NCBI RefSeq assembly: GCF_030272615.1 | Contig: NC_081414.1 | Span: forward strand, 659,694,292 to 659,758,291 | DNA from: Cryptomeria japonica | Lineage: Eukaryota > Streptophyta > Pinopsida > Cupressales > Cupressaceae | Direction: 5' to 3' | Length of the DNA stretch: 64,000 nucleotides | Shown: positions 51,481 to 63,627 of the stretch, piece after piece | Numbering within the stretch: the first letter of the stretch is position 1 | Layout of the letters: each line of letters opens with the position of its first letter | Position numbers and translations under genes: made by a program | Notes under the pieces: model-generated | Database searches by the model: none | What the model was told of the DNA's origin: nothing | Seen by the model: the letters and a program-made list of their open reading frames with translations, nothing else

Positions 51481-53345
51481 GTTTTTCACTCTTCTAATGA
51501 GGCTTATTGATAAAAACAACCTTTGAAGCTTTCTGATTAGATGGTTGGGCAATCAAGGAAAGGTTTGACAAAGCATCATGTAACAAATCTTTTTGCCTAG
51601 GTAGAGCTAGTGAAATCTCACATTGACACGCTAACATGAGTTTTCTTCAACCGATCCAAAATATTAAAATAAGTCATACTAACCTTCTGTTGTCCCTTAG
51701 TAACAACAATGTCCTTTTGCATTTGTACTGGCTGAGGTTGGCTTTTTGGCTGATCTTTGGTCACCGCAGGCTGTGATCTCTAAAGAATCTGTGTATTTTG
51801 AGTAGAGAAAGACCCTGCTTGAGCTTGGGTACTTGAGAAAGGTTGATCATTATTCTTATCAGTCTGCTGCCCCATGTTGATAACCCTTTTCTTAAATCTT
51901 GTGTTGGTTGCTACAGGGATATATTACTAATTTTGAGGCTGATTAACCCCATAAAACTCCTCACCTTGCCAATTCATTAAAGTAACATCAGGAATACCTT
52001 GTTCCATGGGTGTAGATTGTTGTTCATTAACTTCCTAAGACTGATTTCTTGGAACAACAACACTGTTTTGCACCATCAATGTCTGATTTAACATGCCATT
52101 AGAGCATGTAGATTGGTTATGTGGCTGGTTGTAAGGAAAACACCACTCATAGTCAGCTACCAAGTTGTTCTGGACTGGAACAATATCCCTTGAGGAACTG
52201 GGTGTATTAGGATTATACTGTTGAAAAGGCCTTTGGTTAAAATTCCTTGTTTGACCTTGAGAGTTTGGCTAGTACGAGGCCTGGTAGGGAGCTTGGAAAA
52301 GAATTTGGTAAGGTGGTTGAGTTTGGGCTTTCTTGATATTAACCAACTCATTACCAAAATTTTGTGAAGTCTTCTGTAGGTTAGCATTTTGCTCCTTAAT
52401 ACTTATTATCTCCTATAAATGACTAGGGACAACATGCTCTTGAGCATTATATGTTGGAAATGAAGGTACAACTATAACAGGTGGAACTATAGGGATAATG
52501 AGCTGTATATCAGCAAAAATTGGCATGGGAGGCCTAGGTGCTATCTTCCCTGCTTGAATAAGACTATTCTCAGCCCTCACGACAACATCAAATGCTACTA
52601 GTAAAGTATTCCCCCCCATAGATTGTATCATGAGTGCAATATCACTATTCAAATCCTTTAGGTAAAACAAAAAAGAATAATCATTAGAAGGTTTTACCGA
52701 TAGCGGAATCCAATTCCAAGTCCTTTGAAACCGGTAGTTGAAAGCCATCATATGCTCATGTTGAGCTCTTTTGATGGTAGTGAGCTGCTCCACCAATGAA
52801 AGATGATCTAACTTGTCTTCAAAATGCTGATTTAAAAGTTATCCCAGCTCATACCATGTAGTTATTGAGTTCACAGGCAGGCCCCTGAACCACATAAGGG
52901 CTTTCCCTTTCAAAGAGGCTGCCAAAAGCCTCAAAGAAACATTTTCTACAACAATATGATGCACTCCACACAAGGAAGCCACATCTCTAATATGTTCAAT
53001 AGTTGTTGTTTGATCCTCTCTAGTGAAAAATGGCGCACTCTTAAGTGTTGCAGCTGGTATGTCATCATGTTGAACCAAATTTAAAGGACTACCCTGATTA
53101 AAAGGCACAAATAGATGTACCCTAGGGGGTTGATTAGGAGCCATATTTGGTGTAAGCTGACTGGAAGAACTTGCAAATAGTGGATTGTTATAAGTTGTAA
53201 TAGTAGGGTAAGAATTGGAATTAATAGGTAGCACACCAACTGTTGGATCTGGAACTTTGTTAACTACCCTAGCTCTCCTTTTTGGGGGTGATAGCTGGGT
53301 ATGATTGACTGAGGTTGTACTTTGCCTAGTCTAGTATTTTCTCAT
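51481..53345 (-). pseudogene. Element F gag
   Basis: Start at the ATG at 53343-53345 (MRKY, then a premature TAG), 115 bases from the primer binding site. The gag core at 53060-52650 contains FFTREDQTTTIEHIRDVASL, LKGKALMWFRGLP and FNYRFQRTWNWIP. In-frame stops at 52839, 52413 and later are CAA/CAG-type transitions. A possible zinc knuckle CFPYNQPHNQSTC lies near 52130-52090, with one cysteine changed to tyrosine. Gln/Asn-rich C-terminal part; frame breaks near 51580. Confidence 0.85.
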
Positions 53346-53460
53346 AAGCTAGGAAGGTTGGACTGCTAAAATACCAAAGATATGTGTGAAAAATAATTTG
53401 TTGTTGCACACACCAAGACAACATACGGTGGCCTTCTATGAACTATAAAGTCCAACAGTC

Positions 53461-53480
53461 CCATCGGGTGTGCCAAAAAC
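53461..53480 (-). other. Primer binding site region of element F
   Basis: Minus strand GTTTTTGGCACACCCGATGG immediately next to the LTR end; TGGCACACCCGATGGG is the likely tRNA-complementary stretch. The tRNA is not assigned. Confidence 0.55.
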
Positions 53481-54029
53481 TACTATCACATGGATTTGCA
53501 CCTGATGCAAGCTTGAAATTCCTATAATCTAGTGACACATTGGATTGCTCTTAGGCTGTGGGTATCCTATAATGAGAGTAGACCTCTAGATTATAGGCTG
53601 GCTTCCTATTTGATCACCTAAAAAACTTAATTGAATTTCTGAGAAAAGGGAAGAAGGATATGCATAAAACGTAAAATTAACTATTGCTAGGTGATCCACC
53701 AATGATAAAAGACCTATAAACTGCTTACAAATCCACAAGATAACCAACTAATGAAATTGCTTAAACTCACAACTCAAACATACATGTTGCATAAATGATT
53801 CTCTTGAAAGGCTAGCTTACTGATGTTCACAAAAAGGAGAATAATAATGTTCTCACAATTTTGATGCAAGAGAATCACATACACAATCAAAGACCTGCAC
53901 TATAACATGTACCTTAGCCCTAAGCATTTGAAGAAACTAAGATAAAATGAAGGATTCTACAAAAGAATCACAAAATTTTAATCAAAATGCTTACAATCAT
54001 AACACTTAGACCAAAGAATTTAAGGAGGA
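53481..54029 (-). repeat. 5' LTR of element F
   Basis: Pairs with 43811-44360. Its CA end is mutated here (TACTATCAC on the plus strand against TGTTGTCAC). The outer end abuts the target duplication AGAAT. Confidence 0.8.
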
Positions 54030-55005
54030 AGAATCTTTGCATATTTGCGTGTTAAGATCCTTGAGCGACTATAGAGTTTCTATGGTTTTCTCAGAAATGA
54101 TGCCCTTTGAAAGGTCTAAGGAAATACTCTTCAGTAGCATCATTTCTTGAGCTTAAAATTTTCATTTGAAATAGGAAGAGCTCTGATGAGTCTAGAAATA
54201 ATCCAATCCTCATTGTAGTGCTTGATAACGTACTCTAAAATCCACTCTACACTTTTCTTGTCACTTCTGATTTTAGAAGGAATGGCCATCAAACATTTGG
54301 AAGTGCCCTGTAAATTGCATAGCTTTCATCTACTTTCCATTAATCATCCACAAAAGCCAAATATGGAGTTATAACATGACCAAACTCCATGATGTCCCAT
54401 TATATGTGTCTTCACAATTGACTTATTGTGAACATATGAGGAAATATTCTACAACAACATCATTTTCTTGAGCTTAAAATTTTCATTTGAAACATGAAGA
54501 GCTTTGATGAGTCTAGAAATTTTCCAATCCTCATTGCAGTGCCTGATAACGTACTCTAAAATCCACTCTGCACTTTTCTTGTAGCTTCCAATTTCAGAAG
54601 GAGCAACCATCAAACATTTGGAAGCACCCGGTAAAGTGCATAGCTTTTGTCTTCTTTCCATTAGTCATCCACAAAAGCTAGATATGGAGTTATAACATGA
54701 CCAAACTCCATGATGTCCCATTATTTGTGCCTGCACAATTGACTCATTGTGAACATATGAGGAAATACTCTTCAACAACATCATTTTCTTGAACTTAAAA
54801 TTTTCATTTGAAATAGGAAGAGCTCTGATGAGTCCAAAAATAATCCAATCCTCATTGCCATGCTTGATAACGTACTTTAAAATCCACTCTGCACTTTTCT
54901 TGTCGCTTCCAATTTCAGAAGGAGCAGTCATCAAACATTTGGAAGTTCCCTGTAAAGTGCATAGATTTCGTCTGCTTTCCATTAGTCATCCACAAAATAA
55001 CTAGC
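54030..55005 (-). pseudogene. Gene fragment with a 321-bp module in three tandem copies
   Basis: Anchors TTGAGCTTAAAATTTTC at 54147, 54468 and (TTGAACTT) 54789 give a period of exactly 321 bp (107 codons). Each unit encodes DKKSAEWILEYVIKH, NEDW, LIRALPISNENFKLKKMM on the minus strand. In the two upstream units the end of this block runs into YVHNESIVQAQI, while in the last unit it continues LLKSISLDLSKGIISEKTIE and then across the F insertion into 43810. The duplicated unit therefore seems to join the gene block to unrelated, possibly intronic, sequence. A one-base deletion (AAGAAATGATG) shifts the last unit. Unrecognised function. Confidence 0.7.
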
Positions 55006-55239
55006 ACTTGCACCAAATAAAGTGCAATGGTTACGTTGATAGTAAGATATATAAAATGTGATTTCAATCTTGTATAAATTTATGTATTAAACAAAATTTT
55101 CATGATTATGTTGTATTTGAATTTCTTTGCATCAGAGTATAAATCATTAATGTGTCATCATTGAATATCACTAGTTACTTGAATGTGCCTTGAATGTGTC
55201 ATCTTTGGATTATTTTTTACATTTGTTATTCTCATGGAC

Positions 55240-55372
55240 AGGTATTGAAGCACTTGCATGGGTGATAAAGCTTGTTTGGATCGGATCGGGAAACTTTTGA
55301 AAAGGCGGGCAAAGAAATTGGAGTTTGCTGCAACGAATTTGAAGTCAACGAGGCCCTTTGCAGCAAATTAAG
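55240..55372 (+). pseudogene. Possible small exon upstream of TNP2
   Basis: Plus-strand frame CMGDKACLDRIGKLLKRRAK through KSTRPFAAN, between an acceptor-like TCATGGACAG and a donor-like AAGAGGTAATTT at 55373. Basic, lysine-rich. Could be an upstream exon of the transposase or a captured fragment. Confidence 0.35.
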
Positions 55373-55623
55373 AGGTAATTTGAAACTCTCATTGCTTAAA
55401 GTAAGTTGTTAGGAAACACACACATATTCCATTCTTAGTAGGTAAAATTCACATGAATGTAAGATAGATCTCAAAATAATGACTCATTGTATCCTCTTCT
55501 TTCTATTATGGTCTCTATTAAAAGTGACTACTTTCAAAAACGTTTTGGCATCTCCATTTGTGAATTTATTTATTTTTCTTGGAATTAGAAACTAAATTAA
55601 TACTGGAATGCAAAATATTATAC

Positions 55624-58600
55624 ATGGATGAGTGTCCAAGGTTGACTATGGAGCAATATCATGCACATGATGAAAGACTACCTAATGAGAGGAGCTTGGA
55701 TAAATATCCATGTCCATGTAATGATTGTCTTGGTGGAAAGGTGAAAAAACAAATGTGATTTATTGACATATGATAAGTTGTGGGCATAGTGGTATAAACC
55801 CTTGGGATTATAATTATTATGAAGATATGATAGAATTGTAGACTATGAAAGATGAAGAGGCAGAAAACATAGACAAAGTGGCATCAATCATAGATGAAGT
55901 GGCACCAAACATAGATGAAGAGGCATAAATGTTTGACGAAGGGTTTGAAGTTGATAGAATGTTGAATGAGGGTTTAAGAGATGATTGGACCAAGTCAATG
56001 GAGGATTCTTTAAAGCCTATTTATGCTAATTGTAAGTTAAATCATTTAACGACAATCCTTCAAATTCTTAACTTGGAAGTTGTACATGGTTGGAAAAATG
56101 AGAGTGTAGATCAGTTATTGGCATTATTAAGTTCATTGTTACCAACTGACTCCACATTTCCAACAAAATGAAGTCAATGTAAAAAAGAAAATTAGTAAGC
56201 TCGACTTGGGGTATGAAAACATCCACACATGTGTGAATGGTTGTGTATTATTTCACAAAAATCTTGCAAGTGATAGTGAATGTTTGAAATGTCATGAAGC
56301 GGGGTATAGATAAGGGTTCAAATCAACTGTGGTTCCTAGAAATGTTCTTCACCACTTTTTGATAATCTCGCGATTACTCTGAATGTATAGGTGCAGAGAA
56401 ATTGTTGAACTTATGTAGTGGCATGCCCAAAATAAGAGCATTGATGGAAAACAATGACATGTGCCTGATTCAAGGACGTGGATGGAATTTGATAATAGAT
56501 GGCCTCATTTTTCTCAAGATCCTCGTAATATAAGGTTGGATTTGGCTCTAGATGGGGTGAACCCATTCTTAGATCAAAGTACTAAATGGTCAACTTCGCC
56601 AATGTTTCTAATAAATAATAACTTGCCTCCATGGTTAGCAACTAAACCATTTTTCTTAATGTTATCATAGATTATACCAAGAAAGAAAAGTGTGACTTCA
56701 AAAACAATATATGCTTATCTAGAGCCATTGTATGATAAACTATTGGAATTATGGTAAGGAATGAAGCAATTCAATCTTTAAGGGATGGTAATTCAATCAA
56801 ATTCACTTTAAGAGCTCCCTTATTGTTTACGATTCATGATCTTCTTGCGTATGGCACATTATCTAGTCTCTGTGTTCATGGATACCATAGATGTTCTGCT
56901 AGCAACTTTAAGGATTTTGTGAGGCACTCAAGAAGTTTGCGTAAGTGTATTTATTATGGACATTGTGCTTACCTTAAAATGGATCATCCATATCATCAGC
57001 AAAAAGACGTTTCAATGGTCAAGAAGAGAATCATGAAGTGCCATTGCTAATAACAAGTGATTACATTATTGAGTATGGACAAAAAAGAATGTCATTTATT
57101 GAAAATGATGGGATTGCGGGCAATATAAATGATCCATGTAATGAAAGTAGTGTAAAATGGTTGTGCATATTGTATAAGTTGCCATACTTTAAGGATAGAG
57201 CCATTAGGCATACTATTGATATACATACCGAGAAAAATATAGACTATGCTATTATAGAAACTCTTTTTTATGCCTTAGATACTATTTCATCATGTGAAGA
57301 CTTTCAAGAAATAAAGATTCATCGAAATCTTTGGATTGAAAAATATGATAATAAAAAATATAGAAAACTTGGTGCTCCTTACGTTTGTACAAAGGAACAA
57401 CGTGCACAACTCTTACAATTGATGTCTCAAACTTGCTTTCCCACTGGATATGTAAGTAGTAGCATTAGAATCCAAATTGACATTAATAGATTATGAGGCC
57501 ACAAGACACATGACTATCATGTCATAATTGAGAATATCTTACCTATTATGGTAAATATATCAAGTTTGGCAAAGGGGCCAAGATTGGAAATTATAAGGTT
57601 GGGCCTAATATTAAAGAGAATGAGCTTACATGTATTAGATCCTTTGAACTTTGATAGTTTGAGGGTGGAGGTTGTTGAAGTCCTTTGTCTATTGGAATGA
57701 GAATTTCCACCAGCAATATTTAACATTTCTATGCATCTTTTGATACATCTAGAATATGAACTAGAGAACTATGGCCCAATAAGAATGAGATGGATGTATC
57801 CTATAGAACGATATATGAAGGTTTTGAAAAACAATGTCCATACTAGGGCAAAACTAGAAGGCAGCATGTCTGAGGGATATTCAATCTAAGAGGCCATGGG
57901 ATTTTGCACAAAATATATGAAGGATTTTAAAATTGTCAATCGACGTATATGGGATGATGATGAAGATGATAGATTTACAGGTGAAGTATTAGAAGGAAAT
58001 GTATGTCACTTCAAGCTATCATATCAAGAAAGAAGTGCAATACATGCCTTTATTCTTCAAAACAGATTTTTGTTCGATAAGTGGCACAGGTAAAAAAGAA
58101 ATTACACAATAATTTATTTACTCAATTGTATTTACAAATTTATATTATTAATCTTACTATTTGTATGCCATTATTTAATGTAGAAAATATGAAGAAGAGA
58201 ATCAAACTTGGATGCAACATCGACCTCAAAAGCGCAGTTGTCATGATTTGATTGGAGGTGATTCTTTTCCAAAATTTAAAGAATGGATTGCTAATGCAAT
58301 CAATGATGCAAAAGAAGGAGCTCATGACATAACAATAGAGGAAAGTGAACTTTCACAATCTCCACATTTATGGGCTATGTGTTTTAGTGGAATGTGGGCC
58401 TATGGTAGTCACTTAAGAGTGGAAGAAAAAGACAAAGGAAAGACTAATTGTGATTTTGTTGTTAGTGCTGAATTTCTTCATGGAAATGAGAAGAAATTTT
58501 ATGTTGGATTCATCCAAGATATTATTCAAGTGGATTTTGGTGAAAATAGTCCTATATTATTAAAATGTAAGTGGATCCGATCATCTGTGGTACATTTTGA

Positions 58601-58999
58601 TGAGCATGGATTTGTGCGTGCAAATAAACGATAATTTTTTTATCAAAGATAGATGAGCCGTATGTTTCCCCTCTTCAAATTAACTAGTCATTTCTAATTG
58701 ATAGTGTAAGAAGCCTAGGATGGTCTTATGTCATTCAAATAGAGTATCGTTAGAAATGAAAATTCACGGAAGTTGTCGATGTAATGCCTGATGGGCAATA
58801 TGCTAATTTACAAGAAACATTCAAAGAAGTGGATGAAGACAATGAGGGACTATTTGAAGAAGAAATTTTGATTACAAATGGAGAAATTGGGAGAGAGAAT
58901 GTATTAGATTTCTCAAATGAGGACGAGGAAGAAAATCAAGCAGATGTAGACAATAGTGATCAAGATTATGATCTGGTTGGCAATGCAGATGATTATTGA
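55624..58999 (+). pseudogene. CACTA transposase TNP2 (TnpD-like), decayed
   Basis: An N-terminal transposase-associated domain (MDECPRLTMEQYHAHDERLP, CPCNDCLGG at 55624-55740) is followed by CGHSGINPW. TNP2 blocks: HTCVNGCVLFHKNLASDSEC (56230), MPDSRTWMEFDNRWPHFSQD then RNIRLDLALDGVNPF (56461-56580), NNLPPWLATKPFFLMLS, TLRAPLLFTIHDLLAYGTLS (56800-56860), and IRHTIDIHTEKNIDYAIIET (57210). A DUF4218-like part at 57500-58089 (HDYHVIIENILPIM, GPIRMRWMYPIERYMK). An intron at 58090-58183 (GT..AG) splits WHR from KYEEENQTW. A DUF4216-like part at 58480-58620 (KFYVGFIQDIIQVDF, VHFDEHGFVRANKR). Acidic tail to 58999. Numerous stops and frameshifts. Confidence 0.9.
58090..58183 (+). other. Intron in TNP2
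   Basis: GGCACAG then GTAAAAAAG ... TTAATGTAG then AAAATATG; removal joins the reading frame (WHR to KYEEEN). Confidence 0.7.
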
Positions 59000-60100
59000 T
59001 GAGCCCCATTTTATGAATTTTTATTTAAGACTTTTATGTTATTTTAAGACTGTTTTATGTTGTAAGGATGCAAAACTTCTAACTAATACTTGTTTGAAAG
59101 CTTTAATATTGAACTAAGTTTCTATACAAATATGTTAGCTTTAATCTTTGTAACCATGCTAGACTTTGACTATTAGTTGTGCCTTATAACAGTAGTGACT
59201 ACAAGACAAGCATTCGATGAAATGCCTTTGTAGATATACATTATCTTAGACTTTACTTTACTCTATCTTTGTACCATGGACTGCTCTGCATCTATTGGGA
59301 CTGCTATATAATAACAATCTTTAATCTCTATGACTATCATGGTATGGTTTGTTGCTGCCTTATACCTGCTCTAGATGATTCACTGAGATATTCTTTGTGA
59401 ACTGAAAAAGTTCATTGTTTCTTTGTATTATTGCTGCTGCATTATTGAATGAATATCTTTGATAATAATAATCCCCCTTTGGTTGTACTCTCATGAAGTT
59501 ATTGATGTCTTTATAAGCATGATGATTGTATTTTGTGACAATGATATGCTTTGGGTTTACAATATATTGGTCTTTATGATAGTTAATTCTCACTATACAA
59601 ACTTATTTGCAGACTATTATTGTTTGTGGTGTGTGAAACAGAACAACATATCTTAATTCCATTTTTTGTGTGAAACAAAACAACATATCAGAACATAACA
59701 AACTTACTTGCACAAACTTATTTGCAAACTAATATTTTTTGTTTTGAGGAAAAAAAGGGTATCTGAATTCCATTTCTATTATCTCTTGTTAGATGTTCAC
59801 CTCTACTACGAGAAGCTTTTCTTAGCTAGAAATTCGGCAAAGAACTAGTGGGAAGTCATATTTAATTACCAATTATAAGTAAAATATTAACTTTTAAAGA
59901 ATGCTCTAAGATCCTCTTTTGGCATGATTGATTTTTTGGTATGGCTGAGTGACTGTCTAAATGAAGCTGTTTTTTCTGGTAATGAGATCTCTTCGGTTTG
60001 ATGAGCTAATTATACATTATTGTTTATTTGGACATCAAGAAATGAGGAAAAAGAATTTAAGGCACAAATTAGATGATAGTATCATATTTCTAAAGTTCCA
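59000..60100 (+). other. Non-coding interval between the two CACTA genes
   Basis: AT-rich, no sustained frame. A repeat of GTGTGAAACA(G/A)AACAACATATC occurs at 59630 and 59669. Confidence 0.5.
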
Positions 60101-60107
60101 ATAACAG

Positions 60108-61949
60108 ATTATGAGCGCTCTCGTGAAGAATGTGTGGCCAAAAATAATGATTTTTTATCACATCTAGGTTTGACAAATAGGCAAGTTGTAAATCCACTAA
60201 GTAGTATATTATTTGTCTATTACTATTTAATGAAATTTTATAGGAAAGATTTTTATGTACATAAGACATGATATGATATATTTTTTGGTTTTTAGGCAAG
60301 AAAAATAGTGCAAAGAAAAAGTAGAGAAAAAACCAAAAGAAAGTAAAGATACAATGTGGCCAACTCGTAGAAGCCAACGTTTTTGTGACTCAACAAATGT
60401 ACTTGGTGAAAAAAATAGTTGTGGTGATGTGAAATATTACAAAGAACATGGAGATGTGCAACCTGATATACCACATGGTGATGTGCAACCTAATATACCA
60501 CATAGTGATCTCTTAACACTGAGTCTAAGAGAAATGATTGAAAAACAAGAGAGCAAAGGAACAATGAATTTGTAGATGATTTATTCAAGTTTAAAGGATG
60601 TGTTTGAAGTGAAATCTGCAGAGGCCACTAGTGATCTATCTACTCATGCCACACATAATGTGGCAGAGGAGTATGAAGTTCCAATGGCTCAGAGTGAAGC
60701 TGTTGAATCTGCAACTTTTGATGGAAGTACTGGATCAGATAGAAATATTGGTAGTGGTTTAATAGAAGATGTGGCCGCTGAGTCAAGATTTATATAGATC
60801 TATAGAGAAGAATGCAAAGGAAAGAAAATTAGAAGGGACGAAGGCATTCTTAGTTGAGGTGTCAAGAGATGGTGAACCCATTGGGTAAAATGCTGCAAGG
60901 TGGGCCATTGAGTTGGGCATAAGATGTAGGTCCCATTTGGATATATGTAAATAAAGTTTTGCATACCAAGATCCACAAAGTGTGGAAAATGTTATTCAAA
61001 AAATGGAAAATGCCTTTGACACTATTGGTGGACAAATCTCAAGAAAATATTATAAAAACAAGATGTGACTGTTGATGAACAATTTTAAATACAATTGTAG
61101 AAAAGCAATCATGGAGGTAAAAGAGAGGTCTGACTACTCCACTCTATCTCCAAAATAGTGGGAGGCATTGAAAGAAAGCATGTGTTTTGAAGAATATTTG
61201 ACAATGAGTCATAAAGGAAAGAGAGCAAGAGATAATGTGAGCACTGAATATATGTCATTTGGCCGAGGCAGGTTGCAAGACAAAATAGACAAATCAGGAG
61301 TAAGTGTATGGCATTTTGGTTCAATCTACATTGTGTTATTTAATTAATTTTTTTTGGATTGGCTATATGTTAAAATTGACATTGTATTTTAGGTGGAAAA
61401 CAGTAACAGAGAAGGAGGTAGTATGAAGTGCAAATATAGTTCATCCACAGAGATTTCACATCCATCTGTTGAACGCCCACTAAGAGACTCACAAAATCAT
61501 GTCAACTCAAATGAAGGGTTACAAGATATAATGAGTTGCTTACACAGTCTCACTAAGAAAGTTTCACAATTGGTTGCCTTTGTTAAGCCTATAATTTCTG
61601 CATGTAATGACAATGATCTCATGGATTCAGATCACGTAAGAGTCTATCCCTTAATATTTTGATTCTCACCTATATCATCTTTATATTGTATTTTGAATAT
61701 GTATGAAAATTTATTTTGATCATATATAGAACAATGAATCTATGAAATTTTGCCTTTTGTTGACTATTTTTTAAATGAATTACTCCTCATATGGATAATT
61801 TTTTAAACTACATGTAGAGAAATTTTATCAAAGAAATAAAAAAACAAAAACACCTTGATGCCAATAGAGCTGCCGATATTGATAGTGATGATGATGAATT
61901 CAAGCAGTATGTGAATGATATTCATAGTAGTAGTTGTGCTCAACTTGAG
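60108..61949 (+). pseudogene. Second CACTA gene (TnpA-like, Transposase_24 type), several exons, decayed
   Basis: Exon with YERSREECVAKNNDFLSHLGL at 60108-60180 after an ATAACAG acceptor. From 60297: WPTRRSQRFCDS and a short internal repeat HGDVQPDIP/HGDVQPNIP (60450-60500). From about 60800: VEVSRDGEPIG and NAARWAIELGIRCRSHL, then YYKNKM, WEALKESMCFEEYL and SHKGKRARDN to about 61290, matching the plant Transposase_24 pattern. Exon 61393-61635 (acceptor TTTTAG, donor CACGTAAG), with LHSLTKKVSQLV as a possible coiled coil. Exon 61818-61949 (acceptor CATGTAG, donor GAGGTCAGT) joins in frame and is acidic (DIDSDDDEF). At least three premature stops. The final intron is interrupted by unit G. Confidence 0.8.
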
Positions 61950-62066
61950 GTCAGTGCTATGAAACCTTTACTTTTCTTTTGTCTTTTAGTACTTGTTTTT
62001 TCTTTTGTGCCAACATACTTCTAATGATCAAATTGAATATTTAATCAAATTAAAGATAACATTCAT

Positions 62067-63299
62067 TGTAATGTCCCTACTTTGAAATATAATTTAATAA
62101 TAAATAATAATAATATATATTCATAATACATAAGAAATTAGTATGCTTATAGTCTAAACCATGTTATTAGTGCTAGTACTTAAGAAGATGAAAATGAGAT
62201 GTTCCAAAGAGGGGCAGTCTAAATCTAAGCAATAGGTTAAGTCCCAAGAGAGGGTGGGGGTTAGTGACCCATAAGCCTTGAGGGTATAGACCCAAGATAG
62301 GTAAGGGCTTGGATCTATAAACTTTGAGGGAACCTATTGTATTTGGTCTCTAAGCGCTTTGGTAACATACATATCCTCCTCCTTCCTTAGAGTTGAAGTA
62401 GTAACATAGGTTGGTACATTGAATTGAGAATTAGGGATTAGGGATGAAAGAATTAATTATCTAGTATGATAAAGTGATAATTTGTTATTTAATGATTGAT
62501 AAATAATTTGAACTATGACAACATCAAATAGGGAACATTACAAAATCTTCGATCCCTATGCACAACACAAATTTGCAACTCAGTCCTAGAGCATGATGAA
62601 TGGGAAATTAGTGGACATGTTGTATTTAAGTTTGATCATTTGATATATAACAAAGACAATCTATATGAACCATTTAATAAATAATAAGTTTTATACTTTT
62701 TTTGACTATTAGATAAGATTCCATACATGAGATTGATCACAGATAACTGACATGTGCAGTACAAATAAGGATTTCTGATTTTTTTTATTGGTATCATTAG
62801 ATGTCAATAATTAGAAAAAACACCATTATTTGCATACTTTGAAGGAATAATTAGACACAACAATTAATCATCATCCCCATAAGAGACAGAGAGAAGATGG
62901 ATAACATAGGTTTATAGTTGTATCAGGGACAACAAAATGGTATTTCCATAATATTAACCAGAACATTGTCATTGCATAACCCCCATGATTATTTCAGAGA
63001 TAACAAATAAATTATATGTTATCAGTTTGATAGGGACCATACATTATGAGTTCAGAGTATCACTTTCATCATAACCCAATAATAGTTGCAGATCATATAT
63101 CGCTTCAGATATCAACTGTACCAATTAGAGGGATAAATATATTGATATAGCAGATTATAACCATCATTCTTAGTGTAAGTGGTAACTACTATTGTATATA
63201 TCAGTTCTCATGAAGGTTTTGAGTTAATTAATTAAAAGAGAAGTCATTTGTGATTAAATAATTCCTTATTCTTAAGAATTCATAAGAAGGGACATTACA
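62067..63299. repeat. LTR-like unit G with a perfect 12-bp terminal inverted repeat
   Basis: Begins TGTAATGTCCCT and ends AGGGACATTACA, exact reverse complements, 1233 bp apart. Flanked by TTCAT (62062-62066) and TTCAC (63300-63304), a 4/5 target duplication. No coding frame. Most likely a solo LTR in the last known intron of the TnpA-like gene. Alternatively it is the 3' LTR of a minus-strand element whose gene is at 63628-64000. Confidence 0.7.
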
Positions 63300-63304
63300 T
63301 TCAC

Positions 63305-63627
63305 TAGTATTCCACACCAAGAAATTCAAGCAACCTTATCTATTGTAGATAATATCACAAGGAATTAATACCCACAACAATATGTTCCACAACTTGCACA
63401 AAAGAAAGCAAAGTCTATTGTATTGAATTAACAAAGTCTTGATAAATTCTTGCAGAGATCTAAAACTATCTGATAATGACTAGTATTACAAAACCTTCTC
63501 ATATATATGAGAATCACGAGTATTTTAAAATGAAGGGGTGCACCCCTTTTGAACTAAACAACTATCATTTGGTAAACTTAGACATAAACAAATTAAGTAT
63601 GCCAATACGATTGATATAGTCATCATC
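63305..63627. other. Non-coding stretch between unit G and the right-edge frame
   Basis: AT-rich. Contains the short palindrome AAGGGGTGCACCCCTT at 63534-63549. Confidence 0.5.

Larger units (their letters stand above)
43811..54029 (-). mobile_element. Ty3/gypsy element F (Tat-like), inserted in the gene fragment
   Basis: Target duplication AGAAT at 43806-43810 and 54030-54034. Terminal direct repeats of about 550 bp (43811-44360 and 53481-54029). Minus-strand order: gag, protease, RNase H-like domain, RT, RNase H, integrase, then a 3-kb spacer before the 3' LTR. All frames are decayed. An RNase H-like domain additional to the one following RT is a mark of the Tat lineage. Confidence 0.88.

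Noticed and set aside
59800-59850. Right TIR of the CACTA transposon near CTACTACGAG/AACTAGTG
   Set aside because: The two halves are not contiguous and the second transposon gene lies beyond this point.
63301-63312. CACTAGTATTCC as a CACTA terminus
   Set aside because: It has the orientation of a left end and lacks the TAGAAA continuation and subterminal repeats; it sits next to unit G.
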